From contig NZ_JAFEJS010000002.1 of the NCBI RefSeq assembly GCF_018555385.1, positions 307,914 through 371,913 on the forward strand: a stretch of 64,000 bases of DNA, read 5' to 3'. The position numbers and the translations under genes are program-made. Source of the stretch: Bifidobacterium santillanense (GTDB taxonomy: Bacteria > Actinomycetota > Actinomycetes > Actinomycetales > Bifidobacteriaceae). Below the pieces are notes generated by a model, which worked only from the letters and a program-made list of their open reading frames with translations, made no database searches and had not been told where the DNA came from. This document shows positions 51,431-60,969 of the stretch, one piece after another (the stretch's first letter is position 1; the number at the start of each line of letters is the position of its first letter).

Positions 51431-52537
51431 TCAGTAGTGGATGTACTGGAAGTCGGACACGTTCGTGAACGTGCGGGACATCGTCTTGCCCTGCAGGGAG
51501 GCGCCGCACTCGGAGGTGGTGATGGAGCCGTCCGGGTTGATGCTCTCGACGATGGCGACGTGGCCGTAGACGGAGCTCGCACCCTCCTGACCGGTGCGGA
51601 AGACCATGATGTCGCCCACATGACGCGGGGTGTTGTCGACCCAGTAGCCGAGGGCGCGGGCGGAATCCGCCCACTGCGCGCCGTTGCCCATGTGGGAGCC
51701 GACCGGCAGGCCGAGCTGGTGACGGCGCACGTACACCCACCAGGTGCACTGGCTGAACTCGTAGGCGTTGCCGATGTCGCCGGTGGCGTGGTTCGGATCG
51801 AAGCCGGAGGGCAGCAGGCTGCCGTCGACGTCCATGAGCTTGGCCACGTTCTCGTTGTTGGCCAGGGACTTGGACATCTGCTTGACGTCGACGGACGCGG
51901 CGGAGTCGCTCAGGGACCAGGAGCCGTTGTTGGTGGTCTGCTTGGTGGTGGAGGAGTCGGAGGAGCCGGCGGCGTCGGAGGCGGTCGAGGAGGTGGCGGT
52001 GTCGTTGCCCGCAGCGGCGCCGTTCGCGGCGTCGGAGGCAGCGGTGTCGGACGTCTTGGCGTCGGTCGACGCGGAGGAGGAGGACGTGGCGTCGGAGGAC
52101 TGTCCGGACGCGGTGGCGTCGGTCAGCGGGGTGCGCACGTCGGAGCGGGACGCGGCGGCGCCCACGCTCTGGATCTGCGTGGTGGTCGTGGCCGGATCGC
52201 TGGCCAGCGGCAGCAGGTCGTCGGTCGGGTTGGCGAACGCGACGGCGGTCGCGGCGGTGCCGGCGAGCGCGGCGAGGGACGCGGAGCCGACGATGAAGTT
52301 GCGGCGTTCGGCGGCGCGGGCGGCCTCGCGGATGGAGCGTCGCGACATCGGCGCGATCTCGTTGAGCTTCTGGGCCACCGCCGGCTCGAGGCCGAGGACG
52401 GCGCCGTTGCTGCCTGCCATCTGCATGGCGATGACGGTCCTGCGGGTATGGGAACCGCGCGCAGCGGTAAACAGATTGCCGGTATTACCGTTGCTTCGAA
52501 TGGAAGACTTAGCCGCCTTAGGTGCAGCATGCTTCAT
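51431..52537 (-). CDS. Secreted CHAP-domain cell-wall amidase
   Basis: A 368-residue protein with a long basic N-terminal region followed by a hydrophobic segment (AERRNFIVGSASLAALAGTA, about residues 76-100), a Ser/Thr/Ala/Asp-rich linker (about 115-215), and a C-terminal CHAP domain with Cys in EFSQCTWWVYVRR and His in SSVYGHVAIVESIN. The delayed, two-Arg signal is unusual and may direct slow or Tat-like export. It lies next to another wall hydrolase gene, both leftward. AAGGAG precedes ATG 52537. Confidence 0.85.
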   Translation of the reverse strand: MKHAAPKAAKSSIRSNGNTGNLFTAARGSHTRRTVIAMQMAGSNGAVLGLEPAVAQKLNEIAPMSRRSIREAARAAERRNFIVGSASLAALAGTAATAVAFANPTDDLLPLASDPATTTTQIQSVGAAASRSDVRTPLTDATASGQSSDATSSSSASTDAKTSDTAASDAANGAAAGNDTATSSTASDAAGSSDSSTTKQTTNNGSWSLSDSAASVDVKQMSKSLANNENVAKLMDVDGSLLPSGFDPNHATGDIGNAYEFSQCTWWVYVRRHQLGLPVGSHMGNGAQWADSARALGYWVDNTPRHVGDIMVFRTGQEGASSVYGHVAIVESINPDGSITTSECGASLQGKTMSRTFTNVSDFQYIHY

Positions 52538-52570
52538 AACAGAATCACTCCTTGCGGGCCGTCGTTGGAC

Positions 52571-52584
52571 GTCCCCTAGGGGAC
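52571..52584. promoter_or_regulatory. 14-bp palindrome, copy 1 of 2
   Basis: GTCCCCTAGGGGAC, 34 bases upstream of the CHAP gene start. A second identical copy is at 52895-52908 upstream of serC; both lie in the 476-base divergent region. Possible regulator site. Confidence 0.45.
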
Positions 52585-52894
52585 GACGCATCACCGTCTC
52601 GATTCGCCACCATACAACGCGCCCCGGTCTTTGGGCAAACCTCGGCGGCTCGTCAAACGTTTTACGTTGCGCCTTGGACATCCGCGATTCACGCCGCGTT
52701 CATCGCCGGATTCCCTTGCGGCGCAAGGGTTCCCGCACGTTCCGAGGCGACGCCGGAAAATCGCCGGGTAAATTTTCCATGACGTACGTCCGGGAAGGCG
52801 GCCCCGCATCCGCGCCGCGACTATATATAAGGAACGTCGATGACGCACGATAACCGACGCCGAACATCCGAGATATCCGAAGGGCGAACGTCCC

Positions 52895-52908
52895 GTCCCC
52901 TAGGGGAC
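52895..52908. promoter_or_regulatory. 14-bp palindrome, copy 2 of 2
   Basis: GTCCCCTAGGGGAC, 106 bases before the serC start codon; identical to copy 1. Confidence 0.45.
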
Positions 52909-53013
52909 ACCCCGGCGCCACCGGATCGACCGCTCCTCCCCCGCGGTTCGCCTCCGCGCCCGGAATGCGGCCGGCCCTTCCCTCCATCCGCCCGATTGGC
53001 TAGGGTGGTGGGC

Positions 53014-54156
53014 ATGGCCAATTCAGTGAAGATCCCTACCGACATGTTGCCCGAGGACGGTCGTTTCGGCTCCGGCCCGAGCAAGATCCGCCCCGAACAG
53101 ATCGCCGCGCTCGACGCCGGCGCCACCACGCTGCTGGGAACCTCGCACAGGCAGACGCCGGTGCGCCAGCTGGTCGGTTCCATCAGGGAGGGACTCGAAT
53201 CGTTCTTCAAGGTGCCCGACGGCTACGAGATCGTGCTCGGCAACGGCGGCGCGAGCTGCTTCTGGGAGATCGCCTGCGCCTGCCTGATCACGCGCCAGGC
53301 CGCATTCGGCACCTACGGCTCGTTCAGCGCGAAGTTCGCCGCCTCCGCGGCCAAGGCGCCGTTCCTCGAGGATCCGGTCGTCTTCAAGGGCGAGCCCGGC
53401 ACCTACCGTCTGCCCGAGCGCACCGAGTACGTGGACGCGTACTGCTGGGCGCACAACGAGACGTCGACCGGCGTGGCCGCCCCGGTGCGCCGCGTGGAGG
53501 GCAGCGTGGAGCAGGGCGCGATCACGCTGGTCGACGGCACGTCCGCCGCCGGCGCCCTGCCTGTGGACGTCTCCCAGACCGACGCCTACTACTTCTCCCC
53601 GCAGAAGGCGTTCGGCTCGGACGGCGGCCTGTGGGTCGCTGTCCTCTCCCCCGCCGCGATCGAGCGCGCCGCGCGCATCGAGGCGAACGTGAACCTGCCG
53701 GGCGTGAACCGCTGGGTGCCGCCGTTCCTGTCCCTGACGAGCGCGCTGGAGAACTCCCGCAAGGACCAGACGCTCAACACCCCGGCCGTGGCGACGCTCA
53801 TCATGATGGAGAACCAGGTACGCTGGCTCAACGACAACGGCGGCATGGACTGGTCCACCGCACGCTGCGCCAAGTCGGCCTCGCTGCTGTACTCGTGGGC
53901 CGAACGATCCGAGTACGCCCGTCCGTTCGTGACCGATCCGGACGCGCGCTCGCACGCGGTGGTCACCATCGATCTGGACGATGCGATCAGCGCGTCGGCC
54001 GTGGTGCAGGCGCTGCGCGAGAACGGCATCGTCGACACGTCCGGATACCGCAAGCTGGGGCGCAACCAGCTGCGCATCGGCGTGTTCCCCTCGGTCGAAC
54101 CCTCGGACGTGGTCGCGCTGACCAGGTGCGTGGACTACGTTGTCGAGCATCTGTAA
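53014..54156 (+). CDS. serC: Phosphoserine aminotransferase
   Basis: A 380-residue PLP enzyme of the actinobacterial SerC type (GRFGSGPSKIRPEQIAAL, LLGTSHRQTPVRQLV), with the PLP Lys in YFSPQKAFGSDGGLWV. It makes phosphoserine from 3-phosphohydroxypyruvate and glutamate in serine synthesis. ATG 53014 is chosen by family N terminus; the longer frame from 52840 lacks support. Confidence 0.93.
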   Translation: MANSVKIPTDMLPEDGRFGSGPSKIRPEQIAALDAGATTLLGTSHRQTPVRQLVGSIREGLESFFKVPDGYEIVLGNGGASCFWEIACACLITRQAAFGTYGSFSAKFAASAAKAPFLEDPVVFKGEPGTYRLPERTEYVDAYCWAHNETSTGVAAPVRRVEGSVEQGAITLVDGTSAAGALPVDVSQTDAYYFSPQKAFGSDGGLWVAVLSPAAIERAARIEANVNLPGVNRWVPPFLSLTSALENSRKDQTLNTPAVATLIMMENQVRWLNDNGGMDWSTARCAKSASLLYSWAERSEYARPFVTDPDARSHAVVTIDLDDAISASAVVQALRENGIVDTSGYRKLGRNQLRIGVFPSVEPSDVVALTRCVDYVVEHL

Positions 54157-54178
54157 CACTCCGAGGAGGATGTCCGAC

Positions 54179-54511
54179 GTGACGAACGACCCTCATACCC
54201 GCGATACCCGCAACGAATCGCAGGGCGTGTCGAGCTCCGACCGGCGCGGCTGGCGACTGCGGTTCGCACCGATCATCGACCCCTCGGTGCGCCGCCCCGC
54301 CCCCAAGCCGGTGCGCGTGGACCTGCGCACCGTGTTCCTCATCGGCACGGGCCTGTGGACGCTGGCCCTCGTCGTGTGCCTGATCCTGGGTGCGCTGGAG
54401 TTCGACGTGGAGACCGCGCGGACCATCTGCGCCTCCGGCGTGATCGTCGGCGTGCTGATGCTCATCTGGGAGCATCTCGACCGGTGGGACTACCGCCGTC
54501 TCGGCCAGTAG
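54179..54511 (+). CDS. DUF2530 family membrane protein
   Basis: A 110-residue protein with two transmembrane helices (about 50-70 and 80-98) matching the actinobacterial DUF2530 pattern (VFLIGTGLWTLALVVCLIL, GVLMLIWEHLDRWDYRR). GTG 54179 is favoured because GAGGAGG lies 9 bases upstream; the ATG at 54170 touches that site. Function unknown; usual neighbour of serC. Confidence 0.8.
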   Translation: MTNDPHTRDTRNESQGVSSSDRRGWRLRFAPIIDPSVRRPAPKPVRVDLRTVFLIGTGLWTLALVVCLILGALEFDVETARTICASGVIVGVLMLIWEHLDRWDYRRLGQ

Positions 54512-54526
54512 CCCGCCCCTTCCGTC

Positions 54527-55819
54527 CTACTGCGCCAAGGGCAGGGACAGCGTGAACGTGCTGCCCTGCCCCGGCGCGGACCACACGGCGACGGTGCCGT
54601 GGTGGGTCAGCGCCACGTGCTTGACGATCGACAGGCCGAGACCCACGCCGTCGGCACTGCGCTCGGTCTGGTCCTTGCCCCGGTAGAAGCGCTCGAAGAT
54701 GCGCCGCTGCTCGGACTTGGCGATGCCCTTGCCCTGATCGAGGACGCGGATCACCGCGTATTGCCCGGAATCGTCCTTCTGCGCCGACAGCGCGACGTAT
54801 CCGCCGCGCTTCGAATACACGATCGCGTTCTCGACGAGCTTGGTGACCGCCGTGCGGATCTGGTCCGCCTCGCCGTTGACGACGAGCGAACGATCGCCGT
54901 CGAGACGCAGCTGTATGTCCTCGTCGGCGGCCGTACGCGCCAGCTGCGAGGACACCACGGCCAGCTGCTCCATCACGTTGAGACGGTTCGCGGCGGACGG
55001 CACGATCGGCTCCTGCGCCTTGATGAGCAGCAGCAGATCGGAGACCATGTGGTTGAGATGGTTGCTGGCCACACGCACGCGCCCCGCGTCCGCCCTCACC
55101 TTGGCGGGGTCGACGTCGTCGCGCTCGAGCTCGTCGGCCAGCCGGGAGAGGGCCTCCGTCGGGGAGAGCAACTGTTCGGAGACGTTGACGATGAACGAGT
55201 CGCGGATCTGGGAGAAGCGCACGGTCTCACTCACGTCGTCGATGAGCACGACGACGAACCGCGCGTCGACGCGGCCGACGGTCACCTTGAGCCAGTTCGG
55301 ACGGCGCACGCCGTTGCTCTCGGTGTCCACCTGGATGCCGGCGCCGGAGGGCAGCGGCGGCACGAACCGTTCCGGCGTCTCGGTTTCGAGGTCGAACCGG
55401 CGGCGCCCGCCATGCTCGCGCACGTCGCGCACGGCCTTGATCACGGCCGGTTCGACGATGCTGTCGTCCTGCACGATGCCGAGCCGATACGCCTGCGGGT
55501 TGGCTCGGACCACATCCCCCTGCCGGTCGACGATCAGCGAGGCGCTGGGCAGGATCGACAGCAGCGATTCGGCCGATGCGTCAAGATCCGGGTCCTCGTC
55601 CTGGTCGGCGCGATGTCTGCGCCGGAACAGCCTGACCTTGTCCCCCAACTTGTTGCCCAGCCATTCGGTGAACGACGCCCCGCCGAGCAGGCGTTCCACG
55701 ATCGGTTCGACGTGGTCGATGATGATCAGGACGACGGCGAGCACGACGGCCACGCCGATGATGCCGAAGACCGCGGAGACGATCAATGACGGCACAGGGG
55801 AGTCATACATGCCCTCCAT
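54527..55819 (-). CDS. SenX3/PhoR-like sensor kinase lacking the phosphoacceptor His
   Basis: A 430-residue membrane protein with one N-terminal helix (about 12-34), a PAS-like domain (about 88-200) and HATPase_c domain with intact N-box TKLVENAIVYSK, G1 VLDQGKGIAKSEQ and G2 GVGLGLSIVKH. In the H-box, FIVNVSEQLLSPTEAL, the invariant His of 'VSHELRTP' is Glu215. It is divergent from phoU, as senX3/phoR genes are in actinobacteria, but no response regulator is next to it. It may sense phosphate without autophosphorylation at His, or serve as a scaffold. Confidence 0.85.
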   Translation of the reverse strand: MEGMYDSPVPSLIVSAVFGIIGVAVVLAVVLIIIDHVEPIVERLLGGASFTEWLGNKLGDKVRLFRRRHRADQDEDPDLDASAESLLSILPSASLIVDRQGDVVRANPQAYRLGIVQDDSIVEPAVIKAVRDVREHGGRRRFDLETETPERFVPPLPSGAGIQVDTESNGVRRPNWLKVTVGRVDARFVVVLIDDVSETVRFSQIRDSFIVNVSEQLLSPTEALSRLADELERDDVDPAKVRADAGRVRVASNHLNHMVSDLLLLIKAQEPIVPSAANRLNVMEQLAVVSSQLARTAADEDIQLRLDGDRSLVVNGEADQIRTAVTKLVENAIVYSKRGGYVALSAQKDDSGQYAVIRVLDQGKGIAKSEQRRIFERFYRGKDQTERSADGVGLGLSIVKHVALTHHGTVAVWSAPGQGSTFTLSLPLAQ

Positions 55820-56006
55820 TCTTCCACATCGGCGTGTTCCCTTGCGACGACATGCCGTGAAGCTGAACGCAGGGTGAACGTCCCAGTGAACGCGCGACCA
55901 ACATCAGATGGCGTTTGCGCTACGTTGTCGCGCGCGCCGGCGTGAAATAATAGACTGAAGAATGGTTGCTATCTGAAGAGTAATCGGAAAAGAACGAAAG
56001 GCTGAA

Positions 56007-56693
56007 ATGACAATGCGCGTTATCTTTAACGAGGAGATGAAGGCCGTCGCCGACGACCTCGACCGCATGGTTCAGGGCGTGCGCAAGTCCATCCGCGGAG
56101 CGGGCGACGCCCTGCTCAAGCAGGATGTCGAGGCCGCCCAGAGCGTTATCGACGGCGATATCGAGCTCGACGCCCTCGAGGAGAGCGTCATCGACCAGTG
56201 CGTCAAGCTGCTGGCCAAGCAGACCCCGGTCGCCACCGATCTGCGCATCGTCGTCTCCACGATGCGCCTGGCCACCACCTTCGAGCGCATGGGCGATCTC
56301 GCCAAGCACGTGGCCGAGACCTCCCGCCGCGCCTACCCCGCCTCCCCGCTGCCGGAGGCCGCCAAGGAGACGTTCCAGCAGATGCAGGACTTCCTCGACA
56401 AGACGTCCGACGATCTGGTGAGCATGCTCGCCGACCGCGACGCCAAGACCGCCGAGCGCATCATCGCCGGCGACGACGAGCTGGACGCCCTGCACCACAA
56501 GACCTTCGAGCTCGCGCTCGACGAGGACAACGACTTCACCCGCCAGCAGATCGTCGACGTGGTCCTGCTGGGCCGCTTCCTCGAGCGCCTCGGCGACCAC
56601 GCCGTGTCCGCCGCGCGCCGCGTGGTGTTCATCGTCTCCGGCTTCGATCCGTCCAAGGAGCCGAGCCGCGACGAGGACGGCTCGATCGAGTGA
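56007..56693 (+). CDS. phoU: Phosphate transport regulator PhoU
   Basis: A 228-residue helical protein of two PhoU repeats, each with a metal-binding E/D-x-x-x-D motif (TTFERMGDLAKHV and RFLERLGDHAVSAAR). PhoU connects the Pst transporter with the PhoR/SenX3 kinase to keep the Pho response off when phosphate is ample. The kinase gene is directly divergent. AAAGG precedes ATG 56007. Confidence 0.95.
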   Translation: MTMRVIFNEEMKAVADDLDRMVQGVRKSIRGAGDALLKQDVEAAQSVIDGDIELDALEESVIDQCVKLLAKQTPVATDLRIVVSTMRLATTFERMGDLAKHVAETSRRAYPASPLPEAAKETFQQMQDFLDKTSDDLVSMLADRDAKTAERIIAGDDELDALHHKTFELALDEDNDFTRQQIVDVVLLGRFLERLGDHAVSAARRVVFIVSGFDPSKEPSRDEDGSIE

Positions 56694-56779
56694 ACCGATC
56701 ACGGTGATGCGATGATGCGACGGTCGCCCCGCGATCGATCGCACCGACCATCGAGGACTTCTCCCCGAGGGGAGACCCG

Positions 56780-56817
56780 AAACGACGCAACGGCCCTGTG
56801 CGGGTCTTGCGTCGTTT
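56780..56817 (+). terminator. Terminator of phoU
   Basis: 11-bp stem AAACGACGCAA (56780-56790 with 56807-56817) followed by TGTTTTG. A competing GACCCG/CGGGTC pair overlaps it. Confidence 0.7.
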
Positions 56818-56944
56818 TGTTTTGTGCGTTGGCCGCATCGTCATGGCCGTCGTATCGGACGGAAAGGCGGGCGGCGACGGATACGGAATCATACGGAAGG
56901 AGCGGCCGGCGAGGTTGCCGCGCATACGGCATCCGTACATACGA

Positions 56945-56979
56945 CAAGGGGAACGCCCCTTGCGGGAACGTTCCCCTTG
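56945..56979. terminator. Hairpin downstream of gpmA
   Basis: 11-bp stem CAAGGGGAACG (56945-56955 with 56969-56979), 13-base loop; 43 bases after the gpmA stop on the minus strand. Confidence 0.5.
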
Positions 56980-57021
56980 CACTGACTTGCGTCAACCGTG
57001 AATCAGATCAGGAACCGAGGC

Positions 57022-57762
57022 TCACTTCTGGCCCTGGGCGGCGACGGCGGCGGCACCGGCGGCGGCGGCCTCCGGGTCGAGGTACTCGCCACGCGGCTTG
57101 ACCGGCTTGAAGTTCTCGTCCAGCTCGTACAGCAGCGGGATGGCCGTCGGGATGTTGACCTTGGCGATCTCCTCCTCGGAGAGGTTGTCAAGCATCTTGA
57201 CGATCGCGCGCAGCGAGTTGCCGTGGGCGGCGATCAGGACGGTCTTGCCGGCCTTGAGCTGCGGCTCGATGTCGGACTTGAAGTACGGCTCGACGCGCTT
57301 GACGACGTCCGCCAGGCACTCGGCCTCCGGAACCGGATCGCCGGTGTAGCGCGGGTCGTTGTTCTGCGCGTACTGGTCGTTCGGGTCGATCTCGGGCGGC
57401 GGGGTGGCGTAGGAGCGGCGCCACAGCATGAACTTCTCGTCGCCGTACTCCTCGCGGATCTCCGTCTTGTTCTTGCCCTGCAGAGCGCCGTAGTGACGCT
57501 CGTTGAGACGCCAGTTGCGCTCGACCGGGATCCACAGACGATCCGCGGCGTCCAGCGCGATGTTGGCGGTGTTGATGGCGCGACGCAGCAGGGAGGTGAA
57601 GACGATGTCCGGAAGGACGTTCTTCTCCTTGAGCAGCTCGCCGCCGCGCTTGGCCTCGGCCTCACCCTGCTCGGTCAGCGGGACGTCGACCCAGCCGGTG
57701 AACTGATTGGTTTTGTTCCATGCGCTCTGTCCATGACGGAGCAGTACTAGTTTGTAAGTCAT
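57022..57762 (-). CDS. gpmA: 2,3-bisphosphoglycerate-dependent phosphoglycerate mutase
   Basis: A 246-residue glycolytic enzyme that interconverts 3- and 2-phosphoglycerate. [20 protein letters not shown] carries the phospho-His; Glu of [14 protein letters not shown] and second His in [14 protein letters not shown] complete the site. Confidence 0.97.
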   Translation of the reverse strand: MTYKLVLLRHGQSAWNKTNQFTGWVDVPLTEQGEAEAKRGGELLKEKNVLPDIVFTSLLRRAINTANIALDAADRLWIPVERNWRLNERHYGALQGKNKTEIREEYGDEKFMLWRRSYATPPPEIDPNDQYAQNNDPRYTGDPVPEAECLADVVKRVEPYFKSDIEPQLKAGKTVLIAAHGNSLRAIVKMLDNLSEEEIAKVNIPTAIPLLYELDENFKPVKPRGEYLDPEAAAAGAAAVAAQGQK

Positions 57763-57887
57763 ACGGCCAGTCTACCGCCCCGAAATGCCGGACACGAGTA
57801 TTCATCCCATGTTTTTCGCCGATGTTCGGACACGGGACGCCACTCCCCCGGGGACGTCCGACGGGTCCGTCCGCCCCGGCCCGCCCG

Positions 57888-59006
57888 TCACGCGCCCATC
57901 AGATACGCGCATCCGAAGGTCAGCGCCGCCGCGGGCGACAGCAGCACGGCCGCCGGCAGCGCCCTGCGGTATCCCCCGGTGCGCAGCGAGCGCACGGCGG
58001 CCACGCACAGCATGATCGACGCGGCCAGCGTCGCCGTCCCCGCGATCGCCGCCGCCACGTCCCACCATGGCATGCCGGAGCACGCCACATGACCGGTCGT
58101 ATCGCCCGTTCCCTCGAAGAGCGTGCCGCAGCGGGGGTTCACCGCCGAACTCGCGACTCTGACGAGCGGCGCGTAGGAGGCGTACGACAGCGCAGCCATC
58201 ACCACGGGGACGATCAGCGTCGCCTCGGCGAGCACGAGGCCGCGGTCCCGCCCCAGACGCACCATCCACGTGCGCTTGCCGTGGATCGCGTCGTCGTCGG
58301 CGTCACGCAGGTTGTTGACGCACAGCACGCCGACGGCGACGAGACCGAGCGCCGTGGCGGTCCAGACGACGAGGAAGGGGATCTCGTCGGACAGGGCGTA
58401 CGACGTGCCGCAGGTGGCCACGAGCCCGAAGAACACGAACACCGAGATCTCGCCGAATCCGTGGTAGCCGTAGGGATGACGGCCGCCCACGTAGCACCAG
58501 CCGGCCGCGAGGCAGACCAGGCCGAGGCCGATGAACCACCAGTGCCCGGTGAGGATGGTGACGGCGAGGCCGCAGACGCAGGCGAGCGCCGCGTTGACGC
58601 CGGCGGCGAGCAGCACCCGCTTCGGCTCGACCAGTCCCGATGCGGTGAGCCGCTGGGGCTTGCCGCTGACGTCCTCGCCGGCGCCGCGCGATTCGTCCGC
58701 GCCGCGGACGCCGTCGGAGTAGTCGTTGGCGAGGTTGGCGGCGATCTGGAGGAACAGGGCGACGCCCGCGCACAGCAGCGTCACCGCGGCGTACCAGCCG
58801 GGCGAGGTCAGGCATGTGCCGTAGAGGTCGCCCGGATCGGGCCCCGGGCGGCCGCCGATCACCGGACAGGGTCTGTGCAGGTACGAGCCGCCCCACACAC
58901 CCTCGAACACGGTGCTCCACATCGCCATGGACGCCGCGACGACCGGCGCCACCGCGAGCGGCAGCGTCTTCGGACGGATTCCCCTGAGCCACAGACCAAG
59001 ATTCAT
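57888..59006 (-). CDS. menA: UbiA-family prenyltransferase, MenA-like
   Basis: A 372-residue integral membrane protein of the UbiA superfamily with about nine helices. The two Asp-rich prenyl-diphosphate motifs are NLANDYSDGVRGAD and NNLRDADDDAIHGKRT, the form seen in MenA (1,4-dihydroxy-2-naphthoate polyprenyltransferase). A 50-residue insert with Cys (CPVIGG..., CLTSPG) after helix 1 is unusual. Most bifidobacteria lack a full menaquinone pathway, so the real substrate is unsure. ATG 59006 (MNLGLWLRGIRPKTLPLAVA) is chosen from the family start. Confidence 0.78.
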   Translation of the reverse strand: MNLGLWLRGIRPKTLPLAVAPVVAASMAMWSTVFEGVWGGSYLHRPCPVIGGRPGPDPGDLYGTCLTSPGWYAAVTLLCAGVALFLQIAANLANDYSDGVRGADESRGAGEDVSGKPQRLTASGLVEPKRVLLAAGVNAALACVCGLAVTILTGHWWFIGLGLVCLAAGWCYVGGRHPYGYHGFGEISVFVFFGLVATCGTSYALSDEIPFLVVWTATALGLVAVGVLCVNNLRDADDDAIHGKRTWMVRLGRDRGLVLAEATLIVPVVMAALSYASYAPLVRVASSAVNPRCGTLFEGTGDTTGHVACSGMPWWDVAAAIAGTATLAASIMLCVAAVRSLRTGGYRRALPAAVLLSPAAALTFGCAYLMGA

Positions 59007-59067
59007 GGTTCCCATCGTAGCTACCGTAGCTGCGGCGTCGACGTCTCCCACGGATACGGAGGTCCAT

Positions 59068-59116
59068 CGCGAGAAAAAGTACCGCTGGGAACGAGCCAAC
59101 GGTACTTTTTCTCGCG
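59068..59116. repeat. Hairpin repeat (CGAGAAAAAGTACC type)
   Basis: Perfect 16-bp stem CGCGAGAAAAAGTACC (59068-59083 with 59101-59116). Two related copies follow (CCCGAGAGAAAGTACC near 59129 and CTCTCGGGACATGGGCACAT near 59170). Family relation to the 46041-46216 repeats through the shared GACATGGGCG / CGCCCATGTC loop. Confidence 0.75.
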
Positions 59117-59199
59117 ACATGGGCGAATCCCGAGAGAAAGTACCGCTGAGACGGACAAAGCGGCACATTCTCTCGGGACATGGGCACATTTCGAGAAAA

Positions 59200-59226
59200 G
59201 GGACCGCTGAGGTGTTCAGCGGTCCC
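59200..59226 (-). terminator. Terminator of lysS
   Basis: 11-bp stem GGGACCGCTGA (59200-59210 with 59216-59226), followed on the minus strand by TTTTCTCG; 27 bases after the lysS stop. Confidence 0.75.
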
Positions 59227-59252
59227 TTGGCAAGGCAGATGTCGACGGTCTC

Positions 59253-60929
59253 TCAGCCGATGAGCGGCTTGACGAGCGGGAAGGTGATGGTCTCGCGGAT
59301 CGTCGCGCCGGTCAGGGCGATGAGCAGTCGGTCGATGCCCATGCCCATGCCGCCGGCCGGCGGCATGCCGACGCCGAGGGCCTCGAGGAAGTCCTCGTCG
59401 ATGTCGCACGCCTCCTCGTCGCCGGCGAGCGCGTCCTTGGCCTGGGCCACGAAGCGCTCACGCTGGACGACCGGGTCGTTGAGCTCGGAGTAGCCGGTCG
59501 CGAGCTCGAAGCCACGCACGTAGAGGTCCCACTTCTCGACGACGCCGGGCTTGGAGCGGTGGCCCTTGACCAGCGGGGAGGTCTCGACCGGGAAGTCGCG
59601 CACGAAGGTCGGCTCGTAGAGCTTGTCCTCGTAGAAGTGCTCCCACAGGTGCTCGACGAGCTTGCCGTGGTTCTCCACGTCGTCGCGCTCGACGCCGAGC
59701 TTGTCGGCGATCGCACCCAGATGCTCGACGGAGGTGCCGGGGTGCTCCGGGCCGCCGTTCGGGACGATCTCCTCGCCGAGCGCCTCGGACAGGGAGTCGT
59801 ACATGCTGATGGTCTTCCACTCGCCGCCGAAGTCGTATTCGGTGCCGTCGAGCAGGGTGACCTTGTGCGAGCCGTAGACGTCCATCGCGGTCTTCTGCAC
59901 GAGCTCCTTGACGAGCTGGCCGATGGTGTCGTAGGTACCGTAGGCCTGGTAGGCCTCGACCATCGTGAACTCGGGGGCGTGCGTGGCGTCGACGCCCTCG
60001 TTGCGGAAGTCGCGGTTGATCTCGAACACGCGGTCGATGCCGCCGACGAGGCAGCGCTTGAGGAACAGCTCCGGCGCGATGCGCAGGTAGAGGTCCAGAT
60101 CGAACGCGTTCATGTGCGTGGTGAACGGACGGGCCGCGGCGCCGCCGTGGACGGTCTGCAGCATCGGGGTCTCGACCTCGATGAAGTCGTGGCCGGCGAA
60201 GGTGTGGCGCAGGGAGGCGACGGCCTTGGAGCGGTTGCGCACCATGTTGCGGATCTTCTCGTCCGCGATCATGCCGATGTACGGCTTGCGGGTGCGGGTG
60301 TCCTCGTTGAGGTCCTTATGCAGGGCCGGCAGCGGCTGGAGCGCCTTGGCGGCGATGGCCCAGTCGGTGGCGAACACGGACAGCTCGCCGGTCTTGGAGG
60401 CGATGACGCGGCCGCGCAGGTACAGGTGGTCGCCGAGGTCGACGAGCTGCTTGAACTGCTTGAGGGAGTCGGCGCCGATCTCCTTCTTGGAGATCATGCC
60501 CTGGATCTTCGTGCCGTCGCCCGCGGAGAGCTGGACGAAGTTGAGGCCGCCGGCGTTGCGGATGAACAGGACGCGGCCGGCGATGCCGACCATGTCCTCG
60601 GTCTCCTGGCCGGGCTCGAGCTTGCCGTCGTACTTGGCGCGCACGCCCTCGATGGTGTCGGTGACGTCGAGGTGGACCGGGTAGGGGTTGACGCCGTTCT
60701 CGAGCATCATGGCGCGCTTGGCGACGCGCATCTGGACCTGCTCGGGGTGCGCGAGCGGGCCGAACTCCTTGTTGGACGGGTCGACGGCCTCGTCCAGCGT
60801 GGCGCCGCCCTTGATCTTCTCGCGGATGGTCGCATCCTGCTTGAGGAGCATCTCCGCACGTTCCACGGTGGTCATCGCGGGAACGACGTTCTCGTCCTCG
60901 TTTGCTTGGGATTCTTGGGTTTCACACAT
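59253..60929 (-). CDS. lysS: Class II lysyl-tRNA synthetase
   Basis: A 558-residue enzyme that charges tRNA-Lys. N-terminal OB-fold anticodon domain (about 110-220, [20 protein letters not shown]), then the class II core with motif 2 [20 protein letters not shown] and motif 3 [17 protein letters not shown] 60929 (MCETQESQ) gives the expected length; a longer frame extends upstream over low-complexity repeats. Confidence 0.96.
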   Translation of the reverse strand: MCETQESQANEDENVVPAMTTVERAEMLLKQDATIREKIKGGATLDEAVDPSNKEFGPLAHPEQVQMRVAKRAMMLENGVNPYPVHLDVTDTIEGVRAKYDGKLEPGQETEDMVGIAGRVLFIRNAGGLNFVQLSAGDGTKIQGMISKKEIGADSLKQFKQLVDLGDHLYLRGRVIASKTGELSVFATDWAIAAKALQPLPALHKDLNEDTRTRKPYIGMIADEKIRNMVRNRSKAVASLRHTFAGHDFIEVETPMLQTVHGGAAARPFTTHMNAFDLDLYLRIAPELFLKRCLVGGIDRVFEINRDFRNEGVDATHAPEFTMVEAYQAYGTYDTIGQLVKELVQKTAMDVYGSHKVTLLDGTEYDFGGEWKTISMYDSLSEALGEEIVPNGGPEHPGTSVEHLGAIADKLGVERDDVENHGKLVEHLWEHFYEDKLYEPTFVRDFPVETSPLVKGHRSKPGVVEKWDLYVRGFELATGYSELNDPVVQRERFVAQAKDALAGDEEACDIDEDFLEALGVGMPPAGGMGMGIDRLLIALTGATIRETITFPLVKPLIG

Positions 60930-60969
60930 AGCCACACAGTGTAGCGAGACCGAGATACACGCGACGGTG

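Larger units (their letters stand above)
52538..53013. other. Divergent intergenic region between CHAP gene and serC
   Basis: 476 bases with no supported gene. It holds two identical GTCCCCTAGGGGAC palindromes (52571-52584 and 52895-52908), probably linked to the divergent promoters; TATATATAAGG near 52821 is the best promoter-like element. Confidence 0.5.
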
